Shown here: in pieces, positions 1-14,600 of the stretch
How the letters are laid out: each line of letters starts with the position of its first letter
How positions within the stretch are numbered: position 1 is the stretch's first letter
NCBI GenBank assembly: GCA_000149265.1
Contig: CH002840.1
Location: 899,123-963,122 of the forward strand
Reading direction: 5' to 3'
Source of the DNA: Ciona savignyi
Lineage: Eukaryota > Chordata > Ascidiacea > Phlebobranchia > Cionidae
DNA: 64,000 bases
Made by a program: the position numbers and the translations under genes
The notes under the pieces: generated by a model
What the model was told of the DNA's origin: nothing
Seen by the model: only the letters and a program-made list of their open reading frames with translations
The model's database searches: none

Positions 1-186
1 GTATTTGACTTTTAATATTATTAGGAACTCTTGTACAATATATCACAATAATGCACCAAATGAACTAACAAGAGAATTTGAAAATTGGAATAAATAATTT
101 TTAGACTTGCCAACATGTGAATCTATGTTATTGGCATAGATCTAATAATTAAACAAACCAAAGCGTACATATTAAACAAATTCTCT

Positions 187-3100
187 TCAGTAATCCGGAT
201 GCCTTTCCATTATCATTGCATGTCCCTGTTGATGGTGATTGTTAAAATTGTTAGGTTTACAGGTAGTACAACGTTGATTGTGTGTATGGTAGCCCACAAA
301 TTAAAACCAGGGATTGGGCAATCTGATAATGGCTGTGTGACAACACACCCAAGCTTTTCAAACCCCGGGGAAAACCAATATTCTTGTGTAAAGATCCATT
401 GGTATAAAAATGAGTTGCTAAAACTTGGTTCAATCCACTAAAATCTTAATAGTATTAAATAGCTATAGTATTGTTTTATTTTAAGGATTTACAGTTCTAT
501 ATAAATATAATCAGTAGATCTTTATAAAAATTACAAACCCTACACATTAGTACTACCCAAAATATTAGATAATCACTATTTTTACTTTAATTCCATTCAT
601 ATAAATAGTAATGTAAAGAAAATTTTGTTTTAAAGAGGTTTAGGAATTTAAGACAATTCTAGAATATCCGTATTTTTTTATTTTTACACTTCCAATTATA
701 ATTTTGTATAAAGTCAAATTTTCCTTACAATTCCACCAGCAGCACATGCAGCAAGCAGAGCATACGTTCCATCTTCTGCTTTTAGGCGGTTCGCGCATGT
801 TGTAACCAGTCGACAACCTGTTGCTCCAAATGGATGACCGATTGACAGTGATCCTCCCCACAAATTGAACTTATCCATTGAGGGTGCACCAACCTATAGT
901 GTTAAACATCAGTGGGGAGAAAGCCGCTTGCTTTTCTTGCTTTTAAGTATGATATCGGTCAATAGACCATTGGCAGCTATATTTATTTCCCGATGACAAC
1001 TATATGGATAAAATTAATTGATATCGGAATTCTTTTAAGATTTATAATGTAGCTTGAACCCATACCTTTCCAGGTCGGTTCATGTGTTTCTGAGCGAAGT
1101 AGTCAGACTCCATTGCTGCCAGGTTCGCAAGAATTTGGCCCTAAACACAAAAGCTGTTAAAGAATTTAAAGTTCTTACCAAATTAAAAAAGAAAGGAATC
1201 ACAATGTATTATTGTACCATTGACAAAATGACAGTGGGCACAGGTCAAATGGTAAATATAGAGTATATATTATTTTCTTCAAAGCTGCATTAGTAATTTT
1301 CCCACAAATCACATTTTCTGGTGGTAACTATGAATAAACCCATTAATACACATTTCCAACCCTCCAGGATACTAATAACAAAGTTCTACAAATCTACTAA
1401 CAGCAAAAGCTTCGTGGTATTCAACAACATCAATGTCGTTTAGGGTGAGCCCAGCTTTTTCCAGCACAGTTGGTGTGGTGTAAGCTGGTCCAAGCAGCAG
1501 CTGGTCTTTCGGTTCTTGTGACATGTAAGTGTAATTTCTGCAACCGATAATAGAATCTTAGATTAAAGTAAATAGGGTAATATGCAGTGACCTAAACTAC
1601 CTATAACGTCACAGTAGAGTGGAATCATTTAAAGGACGACCCGTAGTTCGTTATGTCTAGTTATCAATACAATAAATTTTCTTAAATTTTAAATTTTTAC
1701 CACAAAATAAACAAGCAATGTTACTAATTTAGCCAAGGAGTTAACCTTCCATTGCTTAAGAATATCGGAATGATTTTAAGCTTAAATGATTTATTGAAGA
1801 TAATAGAGCATTTAAACTATTACCGGAGATATGCCTTCGGTTTAAGCCCCATTGCCTTTGCTTTCTTTTCCTCCATTAAAAGAACTGCACTTGCTCCATC
1901 ACTCTGTGGAATAAAGTTACATTATTATGGACGGATGATCGCAGTTATTTTGGCTGATTTTAGAACAATCCGTTTAATACTACTGACAATGCAAGTCGTA
2001 CAGCATATGAAATAATAAGTACGATTCAAGGAATGGGGAGAAAAGTTACCAAAAATGAGGAGTTGGCGGCAGTAATGGTTCCGTGTGGTTTTACAAATGC
2101 TGCTCTCATTTTGGCCATCTTTTCCATTGGTGTAATCCGAATACCATTGTCACTTGTTACAGGTTCTGCGACACCTTGAGACATGCTTTAACTTTATAAC
2201 GTTTATTTTTGACGAAGTAATTGGTTCAGAACCAATTTTAGGGAAATTTCAAGCANNNNNNNNNNNNNNNNNNNNNNNNNNNNNNNNNNNNNNNNNNNNN
2301 NNNNNNNNNNNNNNNNNNNNNNNNNNNNNNNNNNNNNNNNNNNNNNNNNNNNNNNAGTACATCGGAAAGCTTTCCTTCTTCAGTTGCCTTTTTCGCCAAT
2401 GTGTGTGACCTTGTTGCATATTCATCCTGTGCCAGTCTGCTAATACCAAAGGCAGCAGCAAGTCTATCAGCTGAATGTCCCATGACTTCATCGGTGGAAA
2501 ACTCAGCGATGGCTGGCAGCTGTAGACGCACCCACAACATTCAAAATACTGATGTTCTCATAAAAAAATACTTTTCATCGAAAAGCCATAACCAATACCA
2601 TGTAACAAGGGGAAAACAAATTAAACCTGAGGTGTTAAAAATAATAATCCATATACTTTCTGTATTAGATCTAAACATAAATTTCACAATAATAAAACAA
2701 ATACAATACTTGCCTCTGGACTTAAATATCTCACTGGGCTTCCAATAACTTTTGCTGCATGCCCTAACATTCCCATTGTTGATTTGGTCTAGTAAAACAA
2801 GAAGGATAAAGTTGCATTAAGTTTCAATTTAGAATACACGTATTATTACTTTTCCTGAACAATTTGAAAGTTTGCGCAATACGAATTTAACTTTGCTGAA
2901 GTACGGTACTGTAAATTATTTTGGTACAAATCAGCAGTAATTTAGTAGGCTAAATCATGCAATTCAGTGTCCGGACGATTACTTTGGTGGGTTAGTACGA
3001 AAACCTTTTATGCAAAAGATTGAAGGTTTGGAACTGGCCGCTACCTAGTCAGTTGTTTCCGTGGGCAAAGCATTTAACAAACATTGCCTAAACCTAGTGC

Positions 3101-4792
3101 AATGACGGGTTCTACAACATTGAAAAAAAGTCTGAATTATATGTCTAAATCTAAGTTTGGGCATAAACTGAATAATTCATCCTATCCAGTGGATGATCAA
3201 TAAGCTCACCATGAGCGTGACGTGGTAACTCATAAATACCCAACCACACACAGTTTGTCACCTTATTCATCTGGAGCATAAGAGATCGCATCTTTCTGTT
3301 GAATCTGATTGGAACATCAGACATGAAATCTACCCCGCCAGCGACAACTGTGTCCATTTGACCACTCGCAATCATATTGAAACCTGTGATGCGGTGTAGA
3401 ACATAAAAGCCGCAGTTACAATTCTCATTTGCAATAAAAATAATATGACAATGTAAATGGTATCATTGCATTTCTGCCTTTCACCTTATATAGGGCATTT
3501 TTTTACTTTGGCTAACAACACACAACTAGTTAATGGCCATATAATTAATAACGTGGATCAGGCTTTACAACAGTATCAATAATATAAACCAAACATACCG
3601 GTGGTCATAGCTTGGTTGGATGATATACAAGCTTGAGTGACTGTATGTGCTGGGGTTTTATCCGATATTCCTGCACCAAGTGCAGCCTCTCTTGCAATAT
3701 TTGATGTCTTTCCTTCCTACGACATTTACAAAACAAGGTTGCTACTCAATTACTAAAAAATACAAAAATTAATAATTACTAAAAAAGTTTTTTTTTAACA
3801 AAAGTGTATTATTTAAATTCTTATTGAAAAATCTATTTTGAATAAGATGAATTACTTGGATGACAGTGCCAATAACAACATATTCAAGTTTATCTTTTGG
3901 AATTCCAGTTCTCTTCAGCAAGCCCTTAATAGCTTCACGTTGCAAGTCATGAGGCATTAGGTTCTTGTACCTGAAACAAATTTTGTAATAATTCCCAACT
4001 CTAGTCACTAATTTATACACAAAGACATCATTGACTTTCAAACCACTAAGAAGATATTAACAAAGGTTTTAATTAAACAAACAAACAAAGGTTTTTTAAC
4101 CTTAAACAAAGGTTAAAAATTTACATTTGATAAGTTAAGAAAACAATTGCATTGGTCGAAACTACGAATAGGCACAGCCGGATTGCTAGAGTTTAATCCG
4201 TTAAATAAAAGTCCAGTACCAATTAGAGAATAAACTAGTATTGTACAGCCTAATTTCTTGGGACGCTTTTGGCATTAATGATTTATTGTTGTAATAGCCC
4301 ATACCTCTCATAATGTCCATGTGACAGGACTAAGACAAAAGTGGCTTGTTGTTCTACTTTATACTTACTGAGTTCCAGACATAAGAAAGGGAGTTCTTAC
4401 ACCTTCAACAAGGACAACATTTCTAGCATTCGAGTTTCCCAAAGTCGCCCTTGATTTCTTAGCACTTTGGTTTCGAGTGGAACTTAAGCAACGAACAGAT
4501 CCTGGGGATAAATAGAAAACACATTAATATATTTTTTACAGATACTAGTCTTTTTTCATTGTTAGAATGTGTTGTTAAACTTAATTAAAGTACATAGATA
4601 GAGGTAGTTATAAGCAGCTGGGTTTTAAATTTATGCCGACAAGTGGCAAAGCAACATACACTTTACTAAGGGTACTACCTTCCATGCATAGCCTGTTGGT
4701 AAACAATTTTTTATAAAAATGATTGACTGACCTTGAACGTGTGAGGACTTTGGAGAGAATTTACAAACAGCTTTTCCGACGCTGGACATCAT
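187..4792 (-). CDS. HADHB: Trifunctional enzyme subunit beta (mitochondrial 3-ketoacyl-CoA thiolase), partly in an assembly gap
   Basis: Thiolase subunit of the mitochondrial trifunctional protein; it cleaves 3-ketoacyl-CoA to acetyl-CoA and a shortened acyl-CoA. Visible exons, 5' to 3' on the minus strand: 4792-4732, 4501-4369, 3970-3856, 3716-3599, 3383-3262, 2788-2714, 2519 into the N gap, 2174-2050, 1903-1824, 1537-1402, 1140-1066, 893-729 and 225-187. Phases agree wherever both sides are visible. The N-terminus ([12 protein letters not shown]) is basic and suits a mitochondrial presequence. Thiolase signatures are present: RTPFLMSG, the nucleophile region [48 protein letters not shown] and the second catalytic cysteine region LAACAAGG. 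The mammalian enzyme reads GGQGHAM near its end; here the spliced reading is GGIGHAM. The intron after LSPE begins with GC rather than GT. A few codons are lost in the gap at 2256-2355. Identification is firm; the exon edges beside the gap are not. Confidence 0.96.
2256..2355. other. Assembly gap (100 N) inside HADHB
   Basis: One hundred N characters, a size typical of an unsized placeholder. The 3' end of the seventh HADHB exon, after the residues KLSDV, and the start of the next intron fall here. Confidence 0.99.
2970..3125 (+). repeat. Fragment of composite SINE-like repeat
   Basis: The stretch beginning near gtgggttagtacgaaaacc and ending near gacgggttctacaac resembles parts of the repeats at 15560-15845 and 29385-29680. 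Shared parts include the CTAGTCRGT-GTGTCC/TTTCC block and the 'ATTGCCT...GGGTTCTAC' block. It lies in a HADHB intron. The family name is uncertain; Ciona is known to carry a composite SINE called Cics-1, which is a candidate. Confidence 0.5.
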
Positions 4793-5606
4793 GCTTCCTT
4801 TAATACAAACTTAAAAAACTAAATGGTTTAATTTATCCAAATGATCCTGCAAAAACACATACGAGTCGAATTTATACTAGTTAAAACATATAATAAATAC
4901 CTTATACCAACTTCGGAGGTTAATCATCAGAAATTATTAAAGTCTATTCTATTTGAAGAAAATCGGAACCTACAGTGGTTACCATCGTATTTTCACATTT
5001 CGTTTTACAAAACATTTTTTATATAAGGTGCTCATTCGCTTTTAATTAAAAATTATACTACCACTTTATGGGTTGGCTTACTTGAATTGTTAACAGGTAT
5101 AGTTACTTAGTTTACAATAGTTTCATGTTTAAATAAATTTTATTTGTAAATTAACATATTGAATGAGCATCACTGTTTAGAGGTTATTGGGTTTTTAATT
5201 ACAAATGGACTTTGGAACTAGCCAAATCTGCGTAACTTTCTAGAGTTCTTGTTGAAAGGAATGGGTATTATAAGTAACGTAGACTGGTAATATTAATAGT
5301 ATTTCATCGCTGTTTCGTGCCGCCACTACAACGCAACTTATAATTTTTTGCGATAGATCTATTCTACCGGCAAAGTGACCTCTAGCACGCATGACTGATT
5401 ATTGAGATTCAGAAATTTGTAAACGTCTAAAGTTATTTAATTCAGTTGTGTAATTGTTCTGTAATAGCGTTGAGCGTCATTTTTACCATGTTTAAATTTA
5501 AAAGGAATAAATTATTCTCTATAAATTCCATTTTGGATACCTTTGTTTAGCAGGTGCCAGCCTGTGGTTTGCTTGGTTCTAAATTTTTATTTTTTGAACG
5601 TTTAAG
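4793..5606. promoter_or_regulatory. Bidirectional promoter between HADHB and HADHA
   Basis: The two trifunctional-protein genes are transcribed away from each other, with 814 bp between their start codons, so both promoters must lie here. No clear TATA box is placed for either gene. At 5369-5381 there is a nuclear-receptor-like element whose minus strand reads AGGTCACTTTGCC, that is, one perfect AGGTCA half-site with a weak second half in DR1 spacing. The vertebrate pair also shares one promoter region, and these genes are fatty-acid responsive there. The regulatory role in this organism is inferred. Confidence 0.8.
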
Positions 5607-8600
5607 ATGACTTCTCTAATTCGAACATTTAACCTTGCAAGAAATAATTCTTTCAGCCGCTGGGCATTACTAAATCGAGGTGAGATGTTAACTAAATGTT
5701 GTTGGTATTTTATTTTTAATTCCATGAATATATGTATTTTTAAGATATAAAATTCATAAATGTATATATTCCAAAGAATAATTATAAAAATTATATGAAT
5801 GTTCTTTCTTTTCAGGTTCCGGTGGAAGGCATCTGTCAGTTTCATCCTTATTAAACGGTAAACTAACATTAATATATAGTATAACTGTCATGCCAAAAGT
5901 GTATATTTAGAGTTTCACTACTCTATGGGGCCTGACAGGACAATATTCTACTTGACATTGGTGCGGTAATTTTCTGCATGACCGTAGTAAGAGGGACAAG
6001 GGGTCCTTTTTAACACTAACGTAAGCAGGATAAGGGTATATCCTAATATAACCCCTCCTGCTCATGTAGTGACGAAAATGCTTCTTCCGGCTCATGATAT
6101 ACCATGTCCCTCTTGTTTTATAAACCCCAAGTTAATTATGAAATACCCTGTCCTGCTCATGTTGTGACCGAAAAAACTTTGTTCCGCCCCGCAGATTGGT
6201 GAAGCCCTATATTTAAGCATAACACATACAAACTTTGGTTCATTGAGTGTGATCTAAATAAAACCTAAACCCGCAAGTCCTTAATTTTCAACCATTACTA
6301 TACTTGTATTGTTTGGGTTTTTACAATCCTATAATCTTTTTTTTCAGGTAAAAATCTTAATGTTGATTATCAAGATGACATAGCAGTTGTAAGATTGGAC
6401 AAAGCAAATTCTAAGGTAAAAATAAGTTACATTGTTAAAACCCAGCAAAAAGTAATATGATTTATAATAATGTATTGTGTTCAAGTACCTTACCTATTGT
6501 TCTGATATTTATAGTTTTTAACACACTTAGATGAACACATTAAGCAAAGAACTGATGGAGGAATTTGAAGAAGTTTTCAATGAAATTCAGCGCAACAAAG
6601 CGGTGAAAGGAGCTGTTCTTATTTCCTCCAAACCTGGAAGTTTCGTAGCTGGTGCTGATATAGAGTGAGTTAAGGAGCTTTTTAAAATATTTTTTTGAAC
6701 TAAACCTTATTAGGCCAATAACTAAATGTGCATTATTGAAATTAATTTTAAAAGGGGAAATTTTATAAAATGATTCACTATTAAATGTGTATAAGGTATA
6801 TACTGAAGTTCTAAGGTGGATTTGTGTAATTTTTATTTTAAATTCTGTTTTTAACTGATGATTTGTAGAATTTAAGTATTTAAGGTAATTTGTTTTAAGA
6901 TTATAGGTGCTCCCATTTTAGTATTTAGTTTTACTCAGATTATTTGCCAATTCTAAATTCTGTGGTTAATTTTTATTAACCACATGAAGAACACATATCT
7001 ACTTGTTAACTTTTGAAGCTATTTTTCACCTCAGTTAATTTGTTGCAGTATGTTGAAAAACGCTGGTGGTGAAGCCGAGACAACCGAATTATCAAAAAAT
7101 GGACAAAATCTATTTAATGCACTTGAAAAGAGCAAAAAGCCTTTTGTCGCCGCAATTAATGGAGTTGCACTTGGTGGAGGTCTTGAGGTATTCTTTGATG
7201 GTTTATAATTTAAATAAAATTATAAAAACTATTTTTGGGATAAACATTTCAGTTAAATTGGAATGGTATTTTGATGGTAAGAATACAAAAAAGAATAATA
7301 GTTCAAAATTTTAAAATGGAAACTAAACTACCAATATACAAGACATGAATTACCGTGTATCTATGCATTACACTTCCTACTTTGAAAGTGGAGAACTTCA
7401 ACTTGCAACTATTACTTCCTCCAGTGCCACATTCGTGGCAGAAAGTTTGATTTTAAACTAATACAGTTGTTTTGTCAAAAAGATATGCAAGATTTTGTTT
7501 TTAATATGCTTGCAAATGAGATTGTGGCTTTATATTCACATCGTTTGATTTTCAGCTCACTTTGGCTTGCCAGTATAGGATTGCTACAACTGACAAGTCA
7601 ACCAATCTAGGGGTTCCTGAAGTAATGCTTGGGCTTTTACCAGGTATTATTAATAAAAAAACTGCTCCCTTTTAAAGTTAATAAACTAACTGGTTCCATT
7701 TTTTTATACTTTTTAAAAATGGATGTTTACAATTTTTCTTATGTTTTTTTCCCCATTTTATTTATTAAATTTTTATAATAGATAATTTGTTTTGTTAAGT
7801 GAAATTTACAACCGTAATTAAACCTGATAAAAATATATAATATAATACAAGGTGCTGGTGGTACTCAGAGACTGCCACACTTGGTTGGTGTGGCATCCGC
7901 TTTGGATATGGCTCTGACTGGCAAGATGATCAAACCGAAGAAGGCCAAAAAGATGGGACTTGTTCATCATTTAGTAGAACCGCTTGGTATTTTTCTTGCA
8001 TTGTTTTATGTTTAACTTTCAATGAGCATGTTTCATCTCTCTGGTCTTGGTCCCATTGGTAATACTGAAAATAGCCGTTTTTGCATAAAATTTATATTAA
8101 CTTCCCGCAACTATAACAATTCCAAAAGGTTGATACTTTTTTTGGAAATTCTTTTTACTTTTGGAATTTTGGTTATTCATAGGCCCAGGACTGGCTGATG
8201 CTGATACGAACACAAGGCAGTACCTTGAGAAGGTGGCGGTTGAAACTGCACGTGGAATCGCCAACGGAACTGTGAAGATTCCACCAATCAAACATTCCAC
8301 ACAAGACAGTGAGTTTTTTCCAAAATGATGAAAACAGCCTTTTATTGTTTAGATATAACGCTATAAATCAATTGGCATAGGTGTGTCTTGTAACTAAAAA
8401 GTACACAGTAGATGTTATTGTTTAAGCTTTTTTAATGCCAGTAAAACTGGTTGATTTGAGGAGAATCATCACTTCTTTCTGGTTTCCAGGAGTCATATCC
8501 TACCTCCTGAAGTTTGGTGCCTTTCAAAATTACTTTTTCAATAAGATGATAAAAGGAAAAGTGATGAAACAGACAAACGGATTGTTTCCCGCTCCCCTTC

Positions 8601-11600
8601 TGATTGCTGATGTGAGTTTGGGCTTTTTAGGGGCGTACTTAAATTAATATCTGCACCCTTTTACCTAAATAAGTTAAAATGCAGTGCAACTGTAACTTTG
8701 AAAAACCATATGCGATCAACACATGTATAAGCCCGATATGCAATCAACATGTACAACACCTACATAAAAGAGATCTATATACATAAATATATTGGAGCAG
8801 TTAATGTGGCAATATTGTTATTAAGCCTATATATCTACCAGATGCACATTCCAACCTTTATATAGCAGAAACATAACTCTAAAAATTATTATTCGTTGGT
8901 CAAATACCACAAAGCTGTATGTAATATGTTTTTAACTTTGAATTTAAAATTAGTTTTATATAAAACTGCTCCTTTACTACATGTCGTTATACAGGTGATA
9001 AGAGAAGGTGTGATAAACGGTGCAGAAGCTGGTTACAAAGCAGAGGCTGAAGGATTCGGAAAGTTGTCCCAAACTAATGAGTCAAAATCGCTCATTGGTT
9101 TGTATGACGGTCAAACACACTGTAAGAAAAATCGATTTGGAAACCCTGCCAAACCTGCGAAGTAAGTAATCCATGATTTTGATCTGAAATTGCTCTTATT
9201 TGTTTTCTGTTCAGTTATCACTTCAAAAAAAGCTTTAGCAAAATAATTATTTCAAAATTGTATTGTTTCAAGACTTTTCCTAATCAAACTTTAGGTCTTA
9301 TTATTTAAATATATTATGTTCAGTTACAAAATGACAGCATTTTAAGAACACTTTTTGGATTAAAAGAAGGTCTTGTTAACAAATTTCATTAGCTTGCTTT
9401 ACCATACATTCTTTTCAGTGAAATAGAGTTAAACCATCTAACTAAAGGTGCCTTGGACCCACCCTTTACTTTTTTCTTTAGTATCTTTGTAGTTGCTATT
9501 CTTACATCTCTCAAATCCACAGGTATTGGGTGTAACTTGGGACCTAAATCGCCTATAGACATAATATAAAGGTGGGCACAGCCCCATTACTGTAATGTAT
9601 TGTATTGCATTATAAGTTCCAACCTAATTATCATTATCAGGAACATAGCTGTGCTTGGAGCTGGTCTGATGGGAGCCGGTATTGTGCAAGTCAGCATCGA
9701 TAAGGGGTACAATGTTGTGCTCAAGGATTCCTTTTCTCCCGGACTTGCCAGGGGACAGGAGCAGATTTACAAAGGCTTCAACACCGCTTCAAAAAAAAAG
9801 AAGATGACTACGTATGGATAAAAACAAATTTAAATATACTTTTTTATGGTTCTGCCGAGTCTTTTAAAAGACCAATTATTTTTTTGGGGATGTTCATTGC
9901 AAGAAGACTTTCTGTTGTTTTAATAATTAATGTTAATAACGTTAATATCATTTTCATATTAAAGATATATCAAAATATTATTATTTTTTATCATTAATTA
10001 TCAGTAAGGAATTTGTTTCAACCTTAATTTTTGTAATTTTGTGTGTGCTTCTGCAAAGCATTCTTCCTAGAAAGGACATATGTGTATTGCATTCATCCAG
10101 TTATGGTTCTGGCCTGAAGGACAAAATGGGAACATATTCCACATAAATATAGGGCCTACTTGCGTGTAATATACACTATCAACTAGTTTCATTAAACACA
10201 TGCACTCAATATCAAAAACCAAGTTCTGCAACTGCCTGAATCCATAATACATTCATTAGTTTCTTTATTAGTAAAAACTCTGATCAACAATCCAGCTATA
10301 TTGTTCAGTTTTGAACGAGATGCAATAATGGCGAAGTTGGATGCCACTCTGTCATATGATGCATTGCGCAACGCAGACATGGTTATTGAAGCAGTATTTG
10401 AAGACATCGATATCAAGCATAAAGTTGTGAAGGAAACTGAAGCAGTAAGTTGTGATCGATAAGACTGACATTTAACTTCGTTAAATTTCATTACTGTTTT
10501 TAAATAAACCCTACTCTAATTAAAATTCTAAAGTTTAAAAGTTATTTATGATAATAAATATATGTTATTAGGAAAATAAAATATTATTTAAAACTTTGTT
10601 TGTAATTCCTATTTAAACAACAGGTGATTCCTGAACATTGTATTTTTGCATCAAACACATCCGCCCTACCCATCGGTGATATTGCAAAAGCAAGCAAGAG
10701 ACCTGAAAAGGTAAAAAGACTTATTAAGACCCACTCGAGCATACTATACCACTGACAAATGGGTTTAAAACAACTAAGAATGATGCAACTCGCAGGTTAT
10801 CGGAATGCACTATTTCTCCCCTGTCGACAAGATGCAGTTGCTCGAGATCATTACCACGGATACCACATCGAAGGACACCGTGGCATCTGCTGTCCAAGTT
10901 GGACTGAAGCAGGGAAAACTTGTGATCGTGGTCAAGGTAACATTGTTGTACACAGTTTAAAACAATTAAATGCGCAGCAAAACACACACTACGAGGTAGC
11001 ATTTGATTTTATTAGAAGGTTTGCTTAAAATTTTATGAAATTACATTTTTGGCAGAAGATATATGTACTTGTTATTGCAATGAGTGGCTACTTATCAATG
11101 CTGTGCTTGTTTTAACCGCGTAGATAATGGTTTATGCTGTGTTGGTTCCAACCTGCCATTGTGTGCTGCATCTCTGGCTTGAAAAAATTTTAAGTGATAA
11201 TTCGTCTTTGTTAACACGGAGTAAATAAAATTAATTTTTCTTGTAAGTCAAAATTTGTCCTGGCAAAAAAACTTTGGGGAGCCATTTAGAGATCACGCAT
11301 TTCTGATCACGTGTATCTCCAGTGTATAATGTCCCTGAATAACAGGATGGACCTGGTTTCTACACAACTCGGCTTCTAGCTCCCACTCTTTCGGAAGTCA
11401 TTCGGATGTTGCAAGAAGGAGTAGGTCCTCAGAAGATCGACAAACTCGCCACTTCATTCGGATTCCCAGTGGGCATCGCCACTCTGCTGGATGAGGTAAA
11501 TTCCATTTAAATATATGTCACTTAACAAGTACTGCTATCACGTTTGGGTTAATCATATAGATTCTATTAAATGTGTAGTTTAGCTTTTTAACCTGCCTAC

Positions 11601-14600
11601 AATACATGAAAATTAGGTCCTGTGTAACCTGCAATATACTGACCAATAAATAGTACCGAATTACAATATGTCCAGTGTTGACAGTAAATTACATTATGTA
11701 GTATGAACTATCCACTTTTGCCTTTATCGGCTAATAATTTACACACCACGTAAATACCGCCGTTTCTGTCGGCTATCCACAAGGCATTAGTAATATCACC
11801 TTCCCGAAGGTTGGTATCGATGTTGCTGTGCATGTGTCCGAGTACTTAGGTGGGGTGTTTGGTGAACGATTTGCTGGTGGCAACGTGCAAGTTCTGAAGG
11901 ACCTCGTCGCTCGTGGATGCGCAGGTTAGTCATACAGACGTCTATTCGCTTGTAGACCACAATCCAACCTGCGTTTTCTCTTGTTTCTATTCCGATGTTT
12001 ACTCGCCTGTTAATACCACGATCAATCCCCACGTTTACAATTATTTCAATTTAATTATACTTTTGGTCCAACGTCCAATTTAATTATACTTTTGGTCCAA
12101 TTTAATTATACTTTTGGTCGTATGCTGAACTGACGTTCAGGCAAACACTGGGAAACTGCTTTTTTATAACTCTAATATTTGGAAGCTAGGTGTCTCAGTG
12201 GAGCAATTTTGGTTCACGTTTAGAACACGCACTCGGAGCGCTGTTCTTTGTATTGTATTTGTTCTAAATACGAGGTAGTCGAAAGTAATCTCGTCAAATT
12301 ATCAGAAGTATTTTCCGTGTACGTTCTGTGTAAATGTGTGTGTCAATATCCGTTGGAAACAACTCAAGTGTCGCATTCGTTCCAGGTCGCAAAACCGGCA
12401 AGGGCGTCTACATGTACTCAGATGCCAAATCAAAGAACAGACCAGTCAACGACACGGCAACTCAGATTTTCAAATCCTTTGCACTGGAACCCGTCGAAGC
12501 AGTGTAAGTGACGCTTTTACTTTGCGCGTTGTCGTTCTTCCTGCAACGCACTTAGGCACAATACTTTGGAAATTGGACATCAAGAATACAGCAGTAAAAA
12601 TCGGTAAAGTGCTCGGAGATGCCAAAATTAGCTATTACATTACATTTTCAAAATAAAAACGGTTTACACTGCTCATACCTATACGAATACGTTATATACT
12701 AAGGGTTGCTAAAGATAGAAAACCACCACACCCTACTTGAATAACTGGCTTACGTAAAATTCGATTTGTCTCGATTATCGCATTCCACAAACATGAGCTT
12801 TCCATTTTTCTTCGAAAATCGAATGACGCACAATCGGCAACATCTATCGATTCGACCCAACATTTCCGTTCAATCCAGATCAAGTGACAGCGACATTCAA
12901 CTTCGTCTAATTTCGAGGTTTGTCAACGAAGCGGTGATGAGCTTGCAGGAAGGAATCCTCGACAACCCGGTGAGCAAGGAGTGCCTCTCGGTTACAACAT
13001 TTATCATTCATGCCCGGGAAATTGCCTGTTTATCGGTTTAGAACGAGTTTATACTTTTTAAATCAACAAAACATTTTTTTGTACTCAAATGGTTAAGATA
13101 TCGGATTCCAGATAAGTCGATACGCATTAGTTTATTAAGAAATAAAGCGGTTTTGTTGTGTGGCTGAATAGTTGACGCGACCGATTTATATATATGTAGT
13201 GGTCTCGGGCAACAAGCCGATCATCGTCCGCTAAAAATATCACAGATGTGTGGGAGATTAAATCTGATCAAAATGTAAATATTCCCCGGAAACACCGGTA
13301 TAGAATATGTTTATAAAAAAAGGCTAAATTGTTCCTGATTTTTGTTTGTAGAACTTTTTGTTTTTTATAATAGTTTATTTGGTTTAATATTCGTGTTTCA
13401 GGGCGATTGCGCGTAAACGAGATGGCCTAAAGCAAAATATATCTTTCAGTGTAAAGGAAATTATTTTGAGTTTGTTATTGAGAGAGCGCGGTAATTCCGT
13501 TTAACCACAAACGTTTTACGAATTAGGTCTTTTCCGAAGAGCGGTATTTGGCACCGAGTATACAACTTCGTTTATTTCAATCTAATTAATTCTAAAGTGT
13601 AATGCGCATGTGCAGTACAACAATACTGCCACTGCTTCAGGGCAGCATAAATTCTTCCGATTTTTGTTATTTAAGTTAAATTGGTGTTATGCTCGCATTG
13701 TAGCATAATATTGTCCGTTTTTATTTGTTTTAAAAAAGGAATTCTATTATTTAAAAAATGAACTATATTATATTAAGTCTGCGTTTGCGGTTATTATTTT
13801 AACTTTAAACAATAAATATTACGGCGAACACCGCCGAAAAGTTAGATCCAGAAAAGCTTCATATTTTATGCATTTGACATCGCCCTACTTTTCAGCTTGA
13901 GGGCGACATCGGTGCTGTGTTTGGACTCGGCTTTCCACCACATTTGGGAGGTAAGTCATTGCTGTATCTACATATCGACGCACTAGTTGTAAACACAAAG
14001 CGACAACACTGTATGTGGAGTGTAGCACATGTGAATAACGCAAGAGTGTAATAGTGGATGGGAATATTATTAGCGTGCGGGCTATACGAAAATAACACAC
14101 GCATTTGAAATAAATTAAAATTGAGTTTAAAAACATTGCAGCAATTTTAAACTAGCGCGGCTTATGTGTAATGTAATTATCGCAACTTATGTGTACTATA
14201 CACAAACAGTATTTGACATGACAAAATACTAAACCCTTTTTATTAAAATAACATAAGCACCAACGACCCTCCTATGATTTTGGTCTGGTACAAGAATTTA
14301 AAAGTGGCCACTGTTAAAAACACCCGTTCAAAACATTTGTCTGTACTGACAAAACATGCTTGGCATGATTCACTCGGTGCTGGTAGCCGAAGCTCATGTG
14401 TATTAGTTGCGGTTTTATTTCACTACGTGACCAAAGCCACGGCTCGGTGCGTGTTGACTTCCGTCTTCTCCACACACAAGGCTGTGGCTGCTTTGCAAGG
14501 ATATGCTATTGTTCTCCTTTCTACGCGTTAACACATGCGGTAGCTGAAAACATAGGTGACGTAATTGATATTAAATAGTGTCGGCCTTTACTTTGTCCCG

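Noticed and set aside
8435..8489. An upstream extension of HADHA exon 9 through an earlier acceptor.
   Set aside because: In frame, but the acceptor lacks a pyrimidine tract and the added residues do not fit the family alignment, whereas TTTCTGGTTTCCAG at 8476-8489 does.
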